Shown here: positions 1-8,056 of the stretch, in pieces
Position numbering within the stretch: position 1 is the stretch's first letter
Layout: every line of letters starts with the position of its first letter
DNA from: Chitinophagaceae bacterium
GTDB lineage: Bacteria; Bacteroidota; Bacteroidia; Chitinophagales; Chitinophagaceae
DNA length: 64,000 nucleotides
Assembly: GCA_019745155.1 (NCBI GenBank)
Contig: JAIETM010000001.1
Location: forward strand, 1 to 64,000
Direction: 5' to 3'
Program-made: the position numbers and the translations under genes
The notes under the pieces: model-generated
Seen by the model: only the letters and a program-made list of their open reading frames with translations
What the model was told of the DNA's origin: nothing
Databases searched by the model: none

Positions 1-996
1 TTTCAATTATTGGCTCAATATAATTTCAGTGCATTAGACGCACGCATTGATGCCATGAAAAAAGAGTTGGGCGGTTTTGCTTCAGTTGTAGTTGCTAAAG
101 ATGGCAAAGTCATTTACAAAAAGAACTTAGGCGAAGACTTTAATGAGCGCACACAAGTACAAATTGCCAGTAGCAGCAAATGGTTAACAGCTGCTATGGT
201 ACTAGCTCTGGTAGATGCTGGAAAACTATCATTAGATGATAAAGTCTCTCAATATATTCCTGATTTTACCAAGTACAATAAAAGCTATATCACGATCAGA
301 CACTGCCTCAGCCATCAAACCGGCATTAAGCAGGAACCGATCAAACTAGCTGCTTTCTTACTTCGAAAGAAATATGAAACCTTGGAACAAGAAGTGAATG
401 AATTTGTATCAAAAAGAGAGATTGACTACAACCCGGGCGAAGCCTTTTTCTATGGTAATGTGGGCATGAATATTGCTGCTCGTGTTTGTGAGGTGGTGAT
501 GAAAAGAGGCTTTGAACAAATCATGGGCGAAAAGATTTTACGTCCCCTCGCTATGCGCTCTACCAATTTCAGCGATGAGAATGGTAACGCACCCAATCCT
601 TCTGGTGGTGCAGTTTCCTCCTCGTTAGACTACACCAATTTCTTAACCATGATTTTGAACAAGGGCATGTTTAATGGTAAGCGCGTATTGAGTGAAGCAT
701 CTGTAGAAGAATTGATCCGTTCACAAACAAATAATATTCCTGTTAAATACACACCCAAAATAGCGGAGGGTTATACTTATTCATTGGGCGCATGGGTGCA
801 AGAAAAAGATGCAGCTAATAAAACATTTATCATTAGTGCACCCGGACTATTAGGCACTTGGCCGATGATTGATTTCTGTCGGAAATACTCCTTCGTAATT
901 GTCACAAAAAGCTTATTAACTGATCAGAAAAAAGAATCTTATCAGCAACTGATACAACTGATTAACGATCAGATTGCTGTACAATCCTGCAACTAA
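1..996 (+). CDS. Serine hydrolase, beta-lactamase (class C / PBP-like) family, 5' truncated
   Basis: The reading frame is open from the first base of the window (F-Q-L precede the first possible TTG codon at 10), so the N-terminus, probably with a signal peptide, lies outside. Counting from codon 10, the SxxK nucleophile motif S-S-S-K is at residues 54-57 and the YxN motif (Y-G-N) at 148-150, as in class C beta-lactamases, esterases and DD-peptidases of this fold. These enzymes act on peptidoglycan, beta-lactams or small esters; the substrate cannot be told from sequence. The hydrophilic C-terminus ends just before a small membrane-protein gene on the same strand. Confidence 0.85.
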   Translation, partial: FQLLAQYNFSALDARIDAMKKELGGFASVVVAKDGKVIYKKNLGEDFNERTQVQIASSSKWLTAAMVLALVDAGKLSLDDKVSQYIPDFTKYNKSYITIRHCLSHQTGIKQEPIKLAAFLLRKKYETLEQEVNEFVSKREIDYNPGEAFFYGNVGMNIAARVCEVVMKRGFEQIMGEKILRPLAMRSTNFSDENGNAPNPSGGAVSSSLDYTNFLTMILNKGMFNGKRVLSEASVEELIRSQTNNIPVKYTPKIAEGYTYSLGAWVQEKDAANKTFIISAPGLLGTWPMIDFCRKYSFVIVTKSLLTDQKKESYQQLIQLINDQIAVQSCN

Positions 997-1000
997 AATC

Positions 1001-1339
1001 ATGTACGAGCATAAGAAACAGCCATTAGCCAGTAGAAACACTTTTTATAATAGAGTGTTGACCAATATGATCTGGTCTATGCTCTTAATTATCATTTGCT
1101 TGCTAATTGGTGTTTTGGGATATCACTACACAGCCAATATAGATTGGCTGGATGCCTTACACAATGCAAGCATGATTCTAAGCGGCATGGGGCCAGTAGT
1201 AGAAATTACAACGGTTGCAGGAAAATGGTTCTCTTCCTTTTATGCCCTATTTAGTGGCATTATGTTTATTACCAATATCGGTATACTACTTGCACCTGCA
1301 GCGCATCGCTTTTTTCACAAACTGCATGTAGAAGAATAG
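1001..1339 (+). CDS. Small membrane protein resembling a two-helix ion-channel pore module without the K+ filter
   Basis: A 112-residue protein. The ATG at 1001 lies five bases after the upstream stop and is preferred over a TTG at 974 inside the upstream gene. It has two hydrophobic helices (about residues 23-44 and 78-98) separated by a segment W-L-D-A-L-H-N-A-S followed by L-S-G-M-G-P. The layout (TM, pore-helix-like stretch, glycine-containing loop, TM) is that of Ion_trans_2 potassium channels, but the TxGYG selectivity filter is replaced by SGMGP, so K+ conduction is not supported. It ends one base before queG and is probably co-transcribed. Function unknown. Confidence 0.65.
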   Translation: MYEHKKQPLASRNTFYNRVLTNMIWSMLLIIICLLIGVLGYHYTANIDWLDALHNASMILSGMGPVVEITTVAGKWFSSFYALFSGIMFITNIGILLAPAAHRFFHKLHVEE

Positions 1340-1340
1340 C

Positions 1341-2270
1341 ATGTCAGGCAACAATTATCATCAGCTCATTAAGCAAAAAGCAAAAGCTTTTGGATTTGAC
1401 TATTGCGGCATTAGCAAAGCAGTTGCTTTAGATGAGGATGCAAAGCGTTTAGAACAGTGGCTACAACAAGACCTGCACGGCTCCATGCAATACATGGAGA
1501 ACTATTTTGATTTACGGATAGATCCCAGAAAATTATTCCCGGGTGCAAAATCAGTCATCACTTTTCTAAAAAACTACTACCCAGAGCAACAACAAACCAC
1601 AGAGGGGCCAAAGATTTCCAAATACGCGTACGGGCAGGATTACCATGATGTCATCAGGCATCAGTTGAAGGGCTTACTTCACGAGCTACAAACGAGTATT
1701 GGCCAGTTTAACGGAAGAGGTTTTGTAGATAGTGCGCCAGTTTTGGAGCGAAGCTGGGCGCAACGTAGTGGACTTGGCTGGGTGGGCAAAAATGGCAACT
1801 TAATCAATAAACAATCTGGCTCCTTTTTTTTCATTGCCACACTGATAGTTGATCTTGAGTTGGAATTTGATGATGCATACGCAAAGGACTTTTGCGGTTC
1901 TTGTACCAGATGCATTGATGCCTGCCCTACTGAAGCAATACTTCCGAATAAAGTTGTTGATGGCAGCAAGTGTATCAGCTATTTTACCATTGAATTAAAA
2001 GACCTGCTGATTCCTGATAACATGAGGGGACAGTTTGATAACTGGATGTTCGGTTGCGATACTTGCCAGGATGTCTGCCCTTGGAATCGTTTCAGCAAAC
2101 CACATCAGGAAATAGGGTTCACCCCTATTCCAGAAATACTCAACTTACGGACGGCTGATTGGGAGGAGATGACCGAAACTCAATTCAAGGAAATTTTTAG
2201 AAAGAGTCCTTTGAAGCGAAGCAAGTATGCCGGCATTCAACGCAACCTCAAGTTTATACAAACCACATGA
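1341..2270 (+). CDS. queG: Epoxyqueuosine reductase QueG
   Basis: A 309-residue cobalamin- and Fe-S-dependent enzyme that reduces epoxyqueuosine to queuosine at position 34 of GUN-anticodon tRNAs. Two 4Fe-4S binding groups are visible: C185-x2-C188-x2-C191-x3-C195 followed by P, and C239-x2-C242-x3-C246-P, plus C211. The conserved aspartate region G-F-V-D-S-A-P-V-L-E (D130), which houses the proposed proton donor, is present. Length fits the short bacterial QueG. The stop overlaps the next start by four bases (ATGA), indicating translational coupling. Confidence 0.95.
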   Translation: MSGNNYHQLIKQKAKAFGFDYCGISKAVALDEDAKRLEQWLQQDLHGSMQYMENYFDLRIDPRKLFPGAKSVITFLKNYYPEQQQTTEGPKISKYAYGQDYHDVIRHQLKGLLHELQTSIGQFNGRGFVDSAPVLERSWAQRSGLGWVGKNGNLINKQSGSFFFIATLIVDLELEFDDAYAKDFCGSCTRCIDACPTEAILPNKVVDGSKCISYFTIELKDLLIPDNMRGQFDNWMFGCDTCQDVCPWNRFSKPHQEIGFTPIPEILNLRTADWEEMTETQFKEIFRKSPLKRSKYAGIQRNLKFIQTT

Positions 2271-2782
2271 TTCGCTTTAACGCCATCATTGAGAAATTTG
2301 CTAAGCAGGGAGAAAAGACCGGCTGGACTTATGTACTGATTCCTGCAGCGATTGCGGTTAAGTTAAATCCAGGTAAGAAAACATCCTTCCGTGTAAAAGG
2401 GAAACTAGATCAATATGTTATACAAGGTATTGCATTAATGCCTATGGGCGAAGGTGATTATATCTTACCCCTGAAAGCAGATATCAGAAAAGCAATCCAC
2501 AAAAAACAGGGCGATACACTTTCCCTTCAACTGGAATTAGATAGTGCTAAGATTTCCGTTCCAGAAGACTTAGCAATTTGCTTAGAAGACGAACCAAAAG
2601 CTAAAGCATTTTTTTACGATAAGCTTCCCGGCTCACACAGAAACTATTTCATTAAATGGATAGATAGTGCAAAAACCGAGGCCACTAGAAGCAAACGCAT
2701 TGCTATGACCATTGATGCTTTGTGTAAAGGCTGGCACTACGGACAAATGATTCGGGCTTCGCAAGGCAAACCACTGGAATAA
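2267..2782 (+). CDS. DUF1905 plus YdeI/OmpD-associated (OmdA) domain protein
   Basis: A 171-residue soluble protein overlapping queG by ATGA. The N-terminal half (F-N-A-I-I-E-K, G-W-T-Y-V-L-I-P, F-R-V-K-G-K-L-D, L-P-L-K-A-D-I-R) fits the DUF1905 barrel. The C-terminal half (A-F-F-Y-D-K-L-P-G-S-H-R-N-Y-F-I-K-W-I, then T-R-S-K-R-I) matches the OmdA/YdeI helical domain. These families are widespread in Bacteroidota without a settled biochemical role. The gene meets the convergent gene at 2783 head-on with no space for a terminator. Confidence 0.8.
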   Translation: MIRFNAIIEKFAKQGEKTGWTYVLIPAAIAVKLNPGKKTSFRVKGKLDQYVIQGIALMPMGEGDYILPLKADIRKAIHKKQGDTLSLQLELDSAKISVPEDLAICLEDEPKAKAFFYDKLPGSHRNYFIKWIDSAKTEATRSKRIAMTIDALCKGWHYGQMIRASQGKPLE

Positions 2783-3355
2783 TTACAATTGCCAACCTAA
2801 TTTGATACTCAGTCTTTTGAATTGTTCGCGCACATTTGTGGTTGTTTGTTCAGGCGTACTTGGCCATGGACGAATCCAATTCCATGCATCATAGGCATAA
2901 CGCATTTCTTTTGCCGAATAACCAAACTGTAGCAATAACCCTTTATCTTTTTTATTTGTGAGCCTGAATGCAATACCCGCATCCCAAAATAGTGTTGTTC
3001 GATAGTTTTTATTCGTAACACCCCACATATTGCTACCCTTTTGTTGATCCGTAGCCCATGGAGCCGATACACCCAGGTCAAGGTATAACCACGGCATGGC
3101 TTGTTGCTGAATCGGATGCATCCTGAAAGCTGCAAAGACAGGAACTGTTCTGGTGTGATAATAGTCTATACCCAGCCCTGCGCCGATGAAATAATTTTTC
3201 TTTTTGATACCATGAATGGATTGAATCTGAAAAGCTTCTCCGGAAGAACCAGACAAGACACCCAATTGATGAATAGCACTATACTGCCATCTTTTCTTTT
3301 GAGCAAACAAGGACAAAACACTTAAAGAAAGTACTAATAATAACAAGAATCGCAT
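2783..3355 (-). CDS. Hypothetical secreted protein, probable outer-membrane beta-barrel
   Basis: A 190-residue protein with a signal peptide (M-R-F then a long Leu/Val/Ser stretch, cut near F-A-Q). The mature part alternates hydrophobic and polar residues with many aromatics and ends W-Q-L, typical of a small outer-membrane barrel whose last strand ends in an aromatic or hydrophobic residue. No enzyme motif is seen. It lies four bases downstream of the LVIVD lipoprotein gene on the same strand, so the two are probably one cell-envelope operon. Confidence 0.6.
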   Translation of the reverse strand: MRFLLLLVLSLSVLSLFAQKKRWQYSAIHQLGVLSGSSGEAFQIQSIHGIKKKNYFIGAGLGIDYYHTRTVPVFAAFRMHPIQQQAMPWLYLDLGVSAPWATDQQKGSNMWGVTNKNYRTTLFWDAGIAFRLTNKKDKGLLLQFGYSAKEMRYAYDAWNWIRPWPSTPEQTTTNVREQFKRLSIKLGWQL

Positions 3356-3359
3356 AAAC

Positions 3360-4640
3360 TTATTTTGAAGGATAACCGATTTTACTAAGCAATGAAAAGC
3401 GATTATTCACACCAAGGCGATACTGATATAAACCATCTTTGGCTACCAACATTACCAGATCGCCTGATACAATTACATCATAGGTTTCCATACCTGTAGC
3501 AATATCAAGTAATTGAATATTACGCTTATCACGCACATCGTACCACTTTAAGCCGGCTTTACCATCACAGATAAATAGATCATCACCTTGCACTGCAAGT
3601 CCGTGCGGATTGGTCATAGGATAGGTTTTCACCAATACTGGTGCAGAAAGATTGCGCACGTCCAGAATATCCAACTGATTAGTCGCATTGGTACAGGTTG
3701 TACCACTTCTCAATGTTACGTAGGCAAAATCGTCATCCGCCACAACGGGATCACAAGCTCTTGCATGACTAAACATGCCTGTGCGAATAGGCGCAGCTGG
3801 ATTGCTTAATCCATAAATAAACATACCGGTAGCAGAACCAATAAAAAGATTTTGTTTGAAAGGGTAAATGGTTTCAATGCCCCAGCCAATTTCTTGGTTC
3901 CCCTTGAATACTGGCAAAGACGGATTTGAAATATCAAAAGTATTCAAGGCATTTGTGGTAACCGTATACAAGTAGGGTTCAACCAAAGCGAATCTGGCCA
4001 TGGAACCACTTTGTCCTGATGAAGGTGGCCTGCTTGCATTTGCACGAATACCACTGAATGAAGCTGCCATCATATCAAAAATTACCACATCTTTTCTATC
4101 CTTACCAAAGAATCCTGTTGAACCACACTCCTCTTTAACAGTCGTATCTCTACGAATCCATTCGGTAATAATTTTATTGGTATCGCTTGCCACAAAACCA
4201 TTAGCCCACATCCTAAAGGGGAATACGCCTGGCTGATATTGCTTCACTTTTACATTAGTTGGATCACTGATATCAATTGTGACCATATCTGCATATAAAT
4301 CCGCATACAAGAAATTGCCTGACACCGCCAAATCCTGATTACCTGGTATTGCAATAAAATATTTGTTGACTGGCGTAGCAGGATTGCTGTTATCAATAAT
4401 ATGAATCCCCTTATCTATTTCATTCAGAAAAATATAATTGCCTTTAACAAAGAACTTACCCGGTTCCTCAATAGGCCGAGGTGTAGCTGAGCCAATTGCA
4501 TTCCTTACTTGCTGTGTTGTTTGATATACTGGCGTAAACACTGCATAAGTTTTCCAACAAGTATCTTTCATACATGCGCTGAATGACAAGACAAATAAAC
4601 ACAAGGCAAGCAACCTTGATAATTTCTGAAGGGCTTTCAT
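3360..4640 (-). CDS. LVIVD-repeat beta-propeller lipoprotein
   Basis: A 426-residue predicted lipoprotein: signal peptide with lipobox L-S-F-S-A-C near residue 23. The body repeats units of the form G-x-x-I-I-D-x-S-N-P-A-T-P-V, I-D-I-S-D-P-T-N-V, F-D-I-S-N-P-S-L-P-V and L-D-V-R-N-L-S-A-P-V, the LVIVD repeat of cell-surface proteins, which should close into a propeller. Such proteins are surface-exposed in Bacteroidota and of unknown binding function. It follows the beta-barrel/sigma partner gene after six bases and is probably in the same transcript. Confidence 0.8.
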   Translation of the reverse strand: MKALQKLSRLLALCLFVLSFSACMKDTCWKTYAVFTPVYQTTQQVRNAIGSATPRPIEEPGKFFVKGNYIFLNEIDKGIHIIDNSNPATPVNKYFIAIPGNQDLAVSGNFLYADLYADMVTIDISDPTNVKVKQYQPGVFPFRMWANGFVASDTNKIITEWIRRDTTVKEECGSTGFFGKDRKDVVIFDMMAASFSGIRANASRPPSSGQSGSMARFALVEPYLYTVTTNALNTFDISNPSLPVFKGNQEIGWGIETIYPFKQNLFIGSATGMFIYGLSNPAAPIRTGMFSHARACDPVVADDDFAYVTLRSGTTCTNATNQLDILDVRNLSAPVLVKTYPMTNPHGLAVQGDDLFICDGKAGLKWYDVRDKRNIQLLDIATGMETYDVIVSGDLVMLVAKDGLYQYRLGVNNRFSLLSKIGYPSK

Positions 4641-4646
4641 ATCGTT

Positions 4647-6050
4647 TTATTGTATAGTGAAGGATAAATTGGCTGATTGGAAAAATGCCTTTCTACTCAG
4701 TACTGATTGATGCATGTTTCGTAGTCCCAATTCAAACTGCGGTCCTACCCAAATCTTCTTACCCTTTTTTATTGGGATAGCGTATTGCATACCCAATGAA
4801 CTATTGAGCAAAAAGCGCTGGTATTGCTGATTACTTACATAAAACACATTACTGCCTTCATTATAATGCAATGCCTTAGCTCCTAATAATACAGCAGGAA
4901 GTAAGGAGAGATTTGCACGCCACTTCTTAGAAGTTAAAGGCTGCACATATAAAGTAACTGGCATTTGCAACAAATGAAACTGATGCTGATACGTATAGCC
5001 TGTGCCGGGTCTATAAAACGCAGTAACACTATTCACTGTGTTGATACGATTATCTCTAGCCTGAAACACTGTATCTACTTTTGCACCCGTAATCAAATCC
5101 ATAGAGGCAAAGCGATATTGTAGTCCAGCAGATAATTGCCATTGTTTATTGTTGATCAGAAATATCCCAGCACCCAACGAGAAACTATACCCAACTTTGT
5201 ACTGCAAATTACCTGGCGAAATAGCTATACCACTGATATTACCCGAGCCAAGCACAGGTGAAGCACTACCACCAAACTGCATGTCCTGGGCCGTAGCCAA
5301 ACCCAATATCTTGTTGGGTTGAATATCGCTAATGCCGACTTGCGTAGAAAAATACCATTGGAACTTTTTTCTATCGCTCGTTTTCTTTTGCACTGTATCT
5401 GTTACAGTTACTTTTACAGAATCACTATGCTGATCAAGAGAAGAGATGACTGATTTACTTTCTATACTAGACAAAGAATCAGTTTTTATCTCTGTATTAT
5501 CCACAAGCCCATCTTGCACATTCGTAGTGATTGCTGGATTTTCAATAGCTAAGTTATTTTCAGCTACAGTCTTTCTTCCTTCTTCATGCTGCATTAATGG
5601 GCTTTGATTATACTTACTAACTAACTGTTGTTTAACATATGATTGAGTGGATATACTTTTTTTCTTTGTTACAAGAGTGGATATTGATTGAGCCTGATTA
5701 TTTGTCTGCTCTGTATGATACCCTTTTTCTTGTGCACTAGTTTTTTGTTGATCAACGATTGGAGCTCCTATTTTGTCATCCAGCTTAATGCTTGACTGAT
5801 TTGCTTGTTTGTTCGCAGGGGTTGATTCTTTTTTTACCAATGCGGCTTCTGTAGCGTCATCACTTTGCATAAATATCCAGGTGCTTGCCATCATCACTGC
5901 AAATATTGAAGCGGCAGTCCACCAGAAAATAATTCTCCTTTTGCGCTCCTTACGGATACGTTCAGCCACGGCATCCCATACAGCCTTGTCAGGCTGCAGC
6001 GACCATTGCTTCAGTTCGCCACCGGCGAATTGTTCCAGATCATTGGGCAT
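4647..6050 (-). CDS. Sigma-factor-linked membrane protein with C-terminal outer-membrane beta-barrel-like domain
   Basis: A 467-residue protein encoded directly after an ECF sigma factor, overlapping it by 11 bases. It has a short N-terminal cytoplasmic part (residues 1-38, ending R-K-E-R-K-R-R), one transmembrane helix (about 39-60), and a long Ser/Thr/Gln-rich linker (about 65-225). A C-terminal region rich in barrel-like strands begins at F-Q-W-Y-F-S-T-Q-V-G and ends S-F-T-I-Q. Position and topology suggest a membrane partner of the sigma factor, perhaps an anti-sigma-like sensor, but no zinc-finger anti-sigma motif is visible. The proposed role is inference. Confidence 0.65.
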   Translation of the reverse strand: MPNDLEQFAGGELKQWSLQPDKAVWDAVAERIRKERKRRIIFWWTAASIFAVMMASTWIFMQSDDATEAALVKKESTPANKQANQSSIKLDDKIGAPIVDQQKTSAQEKGYHTEQTNNQAQSISTLVTKKKSISTQSYVKQQLVSKYNQSPLMQHEEGRKTVAENNLAIENPAITTNVQDGLVDNTEIKTDSLSSIESKSVISSLDQHSDSVKVTVTDTVQKKTSDRKKFQWYFSTQVGISDIQPNKILGLATAQDMQFGGSASPVLGSGNISGIAISPGNLQYKVGYSFSLGAGIFLINNKQWQLSAGLQYRFASMDLITGAKVDTVFQARDNRINTVNSVTAFYRPGTGYTYQHQFHLLQMPVTLYVQPLTSKKWRANLSLLPAVLLGAKALHYNEGSNVFYVSNQQYQRFLLNSSLGMQYAIPIKKGKKIWVGPQFELGLRNMHQSVLSRKAFFQSANLSFTIQ

Positions 6051-6603
6051 AAGACCTCCTGTTTTCGTTGTCTGATTGCTGTATCCATTGCATCAAAAGC
6101 TTTCTGGCTCTGGCATATTGGCTGCGCGATGTACCCTCTTCTATCCCAAGCATTTTACCAATCTCCGGATGCGTATAGCCTTCTACTGCATGCAGGTTAA
6201 AAATGGTTTGATAACCGATGGGCAATTGCCTGATTAGTTTCGCCAAATCAGCAGCCTGCAATTTCAACTGCACATCATCTGGTGCCACTACATGTAACTC
6301 CTGTTTATCCTCAATAAAAACTAGCTCCTGCTGATAGTTTCGATGCTTTTTCAAAAAGCTCAAGGCGCTATTCACCATAATACGCCTGATCCAAGCACCC
6401 AAATCGCCCTCTTCCCTATACTGATGCAAGAATCTAAATACCCGAACAAAGCCTTCCTGTAATACATCCTGTGCATCCTCCATACTCTTGGTGTATCGGT
6501 AGCAGAGTCCCAACATATTGGGCGCAAAGAGATCGTACAACGCTTTTTGCGCAGCTGGCTTCCCTTTCAGGCACTCTTTAACCAATTGTTGATGCAGACT
6601 CAT
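6040..6603 (-). CDS. ECF-type RNA polymerase sigma factor
   Basis: A 187-residue sigma-70 family protein. Region 2 is recognisable as the L-C-Y-R-Y-T-K...D-A-Q-D-V-L-Q-E-G-F-V-R-V-F stretch (about residues 33-57). Region 4 is the C-terminal helix-turn-helix (L-P-I-G-Y-Q-T-I-F...E-I-G-K-M-L-G-I...S-R-S-Q-Y-A-R-A-R). It directs RNA polymerase to a specific promoter set, usually for envelope functions. The downstream overlapping gene encodes its likely membrane partner, followed by an LVIVD lipoprotein and a small barrel, so the operon as a whole looks envelope-related. Confidence 0.92.
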   Translation of the reverse strand: MSLHQQLVKECLKGKPAAQKALYDLFAPNMLGLCYRYTKSMEDAQDVLQEGFVRVFRFLHQYREEGDLGAWIRRIMVNSALSFLKKHRNYQQELVFIEDKQELHVVAPDDVQLKLQAADLAKLIRQLPIGYQTIFNLHAVEGYTHPEIGKMLGIEEGTSRSQYARARKLLMQWIQQSDNENRRSYAQ

Positions 6604-6683
6604 TCAGCAGGTTCAGTTAGCTTGACTCCATATTAAATGCAAGCGTTGCATGACAAGTACAATGCCGCGAAAATATTGCACCC

Positions 6684-6691
6684 TATTTTTG
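6684..6691 (+). promoter_or_regulatory. Promoter -7 element (TATTTTTG) of bioA
   Basis: An exact match to the Bacteroidota -7 consensus TAnnTTTG, four bases before the bioA ATG at 6696. With the usual start a few bases after the box, the transcript would be leaderless or nearly so. No good TTG -33 element is seen at the normal distance. Confidence 0.55.
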
Positions 6692-6695
6692 CGCC

Positions 6696-7976
6696 ATGTC
6701 CGAATCAATTATTTCCAGAGATAGAAAATATGTTTGGCACCCTTTTACCCGACAAAAGCAAATGCCAGACCCGATTGCTATTGTTAAGGGCAAGGACAGC
6801 CTGCTGATGGATGCCGACGGCAATAACTATATTGACGCTATCAGTAGCTGGTGGGTGAATCTGCATGGACATGCGCATCCCTACATCGCAGAAAAAATCT
6901 ATGCACAAGCTCTGGAACTAGAGCAGGTCATTTTTGCGGGCTTTACACACGAACCAGCGGTAACACTAGCAGAAAGATTATTATCTATCCTACCCGGAAA
7001 CTTGGCCAAAGTGTTTTTTAGCGACAATGGTTCTACTTCTACAGAAGTAGCACTAAAAATGTCCATTCAATATTGGTGGAATCAAGGCCAGCACAATCGA
7101 AAAAAAATCCTGGCTTTTAGAAACGCTTATCATGGCGACACCTTCGGTGCGATGAGTGTAAGCGATCGTGGTGTATTCACCTTAGCCTTTCATGAACACC
7201 TTTTTGAAGTTGTTTTCATTGATACACCTACAAGTGAGAACCTCGCGCATTCCTGTGAGATGATAGCCCAACAGGGGAAAGATATTGCTGCTTTTATCTA
7301 TGAACCATTGGTGCAAGGTGCAGGTGGTATGTGTATGTATGCAGCAGAACATTTGGATACATTATTGCCTGCAGCAAGAGAGCAGGGCATTATCTGCATT
7401 GCAGATGAGGTGATGACAGGTTTTGGGAGAACAGGTAAACTATTTGCTAGCGAGTACATGCACCATACACCAGATATCATCTGTTTGAGTAAGGGCATTA
7501 CCGGTGGCTTTATGCCCTTGGGCGTTACCGCTTGCGCCGCCTTTATTTATGAGGCTTTCGTGCAAGACGATCAATTGAAGACATTTTTCCATGGTCATTC
7601 TTTCACTGCCAACCCACTGGCCTGTGCTGCGGCCAATGCCAGTCTGGACCTTTTGTTAACTGAAAAGTGCACACAACAAAGAATATGGTTAGGACAAGAA
7701 ACCAATGAAATGGCGATAAAAATGGAGAGACTGGCACAGGAAACGCAAAAGATTGCAAGTGTCAGACGATTGGGCACCATCCTGGCTTTTGATATCAATC
7801 AGGGGCAAACCGGCTATTTAAATGCTGTAAGTCAGGCAGTTACCAAAGAAGCCCTTCAAGCCGGACTCTATATAAGGCCTTTGGGCAATACCGTCTATAT
7901 CATGCCTCCTTACTGCCTAAAAGATGCGGAATTTTGCAGGATTTCACAGTTTTTAGAGAATATTGTTAACAAATAA
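6696..7976 (+). CDS. bioA: Adenosylmethionine-8-amino-7-oxononanoate aminotransferase (biotin synthesis)
   Basis: A 426-residue class III PLP aminotransferase that transfers the amino group of S-adenosylmethionine to KAPA, giving DAPA, in biotin synthesis. Seen: the BioA hallmark S-W-W (51-53), Y-H-G (145-147) for PLP stacking, D237-E238-V in the PLP site, and the Schiff-base lysine K266 in L-S-K-G-I-T-G-G-F-M-P-L. Length is normal. No other bio gene is adjacent. The gene is divergent from the sigma factor gene. Confidence 0.95.
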   Translation: MSESIISRDRKYVWHPFTRQKQMPDPIAIVKGKDSLLMDADGNNYIDAISSWWVNLHGHAHPYIAEKIYAQALELEQVIFAGFTHEPAVTLAERLLSILPGNLAKVFFSDNGSTSTEVALKMSIQYWWNQGQHNRKKILAFRNAYHGDTFGAMSVSDRGVFTLAFHEHLFEVVFIDTPTSENLAHSCEMIAQQGKDIAAFIYEPLVQGAGGMCMYAAEHLDTLLPAAREQGIICIADEVMTGFGRTGKLFASEYMHHTPDIICLSKGITGGFMPLGVTACAAFIYEAFVQDDQLKTFFHGHSFTANPLACAAANASLDLLLTEKCTQQRIWLGQETNEMAIKMERLAQETQKIASVRRLGTILAFDINQGQTGYLNAVSQAVTKEALQAGLYIRPLGNTVYIMPPYCLKDAEFCRISQFLENIVNK

Positions 7977-8056
7977 TTGCGAAATCCATCAACATAAACC
8001 AGCTTTTTTGCGTTTTTTGTTGTCTATTCAGCATTAAAACCAAAAACTGCTTGCTT

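Noticed and set aside
2809-3135. 108-codon minus-strand ORF
   Set aside because: Lies in another frame of the signal-peptide-bearing gene at 2783-3355 and has no protein features.
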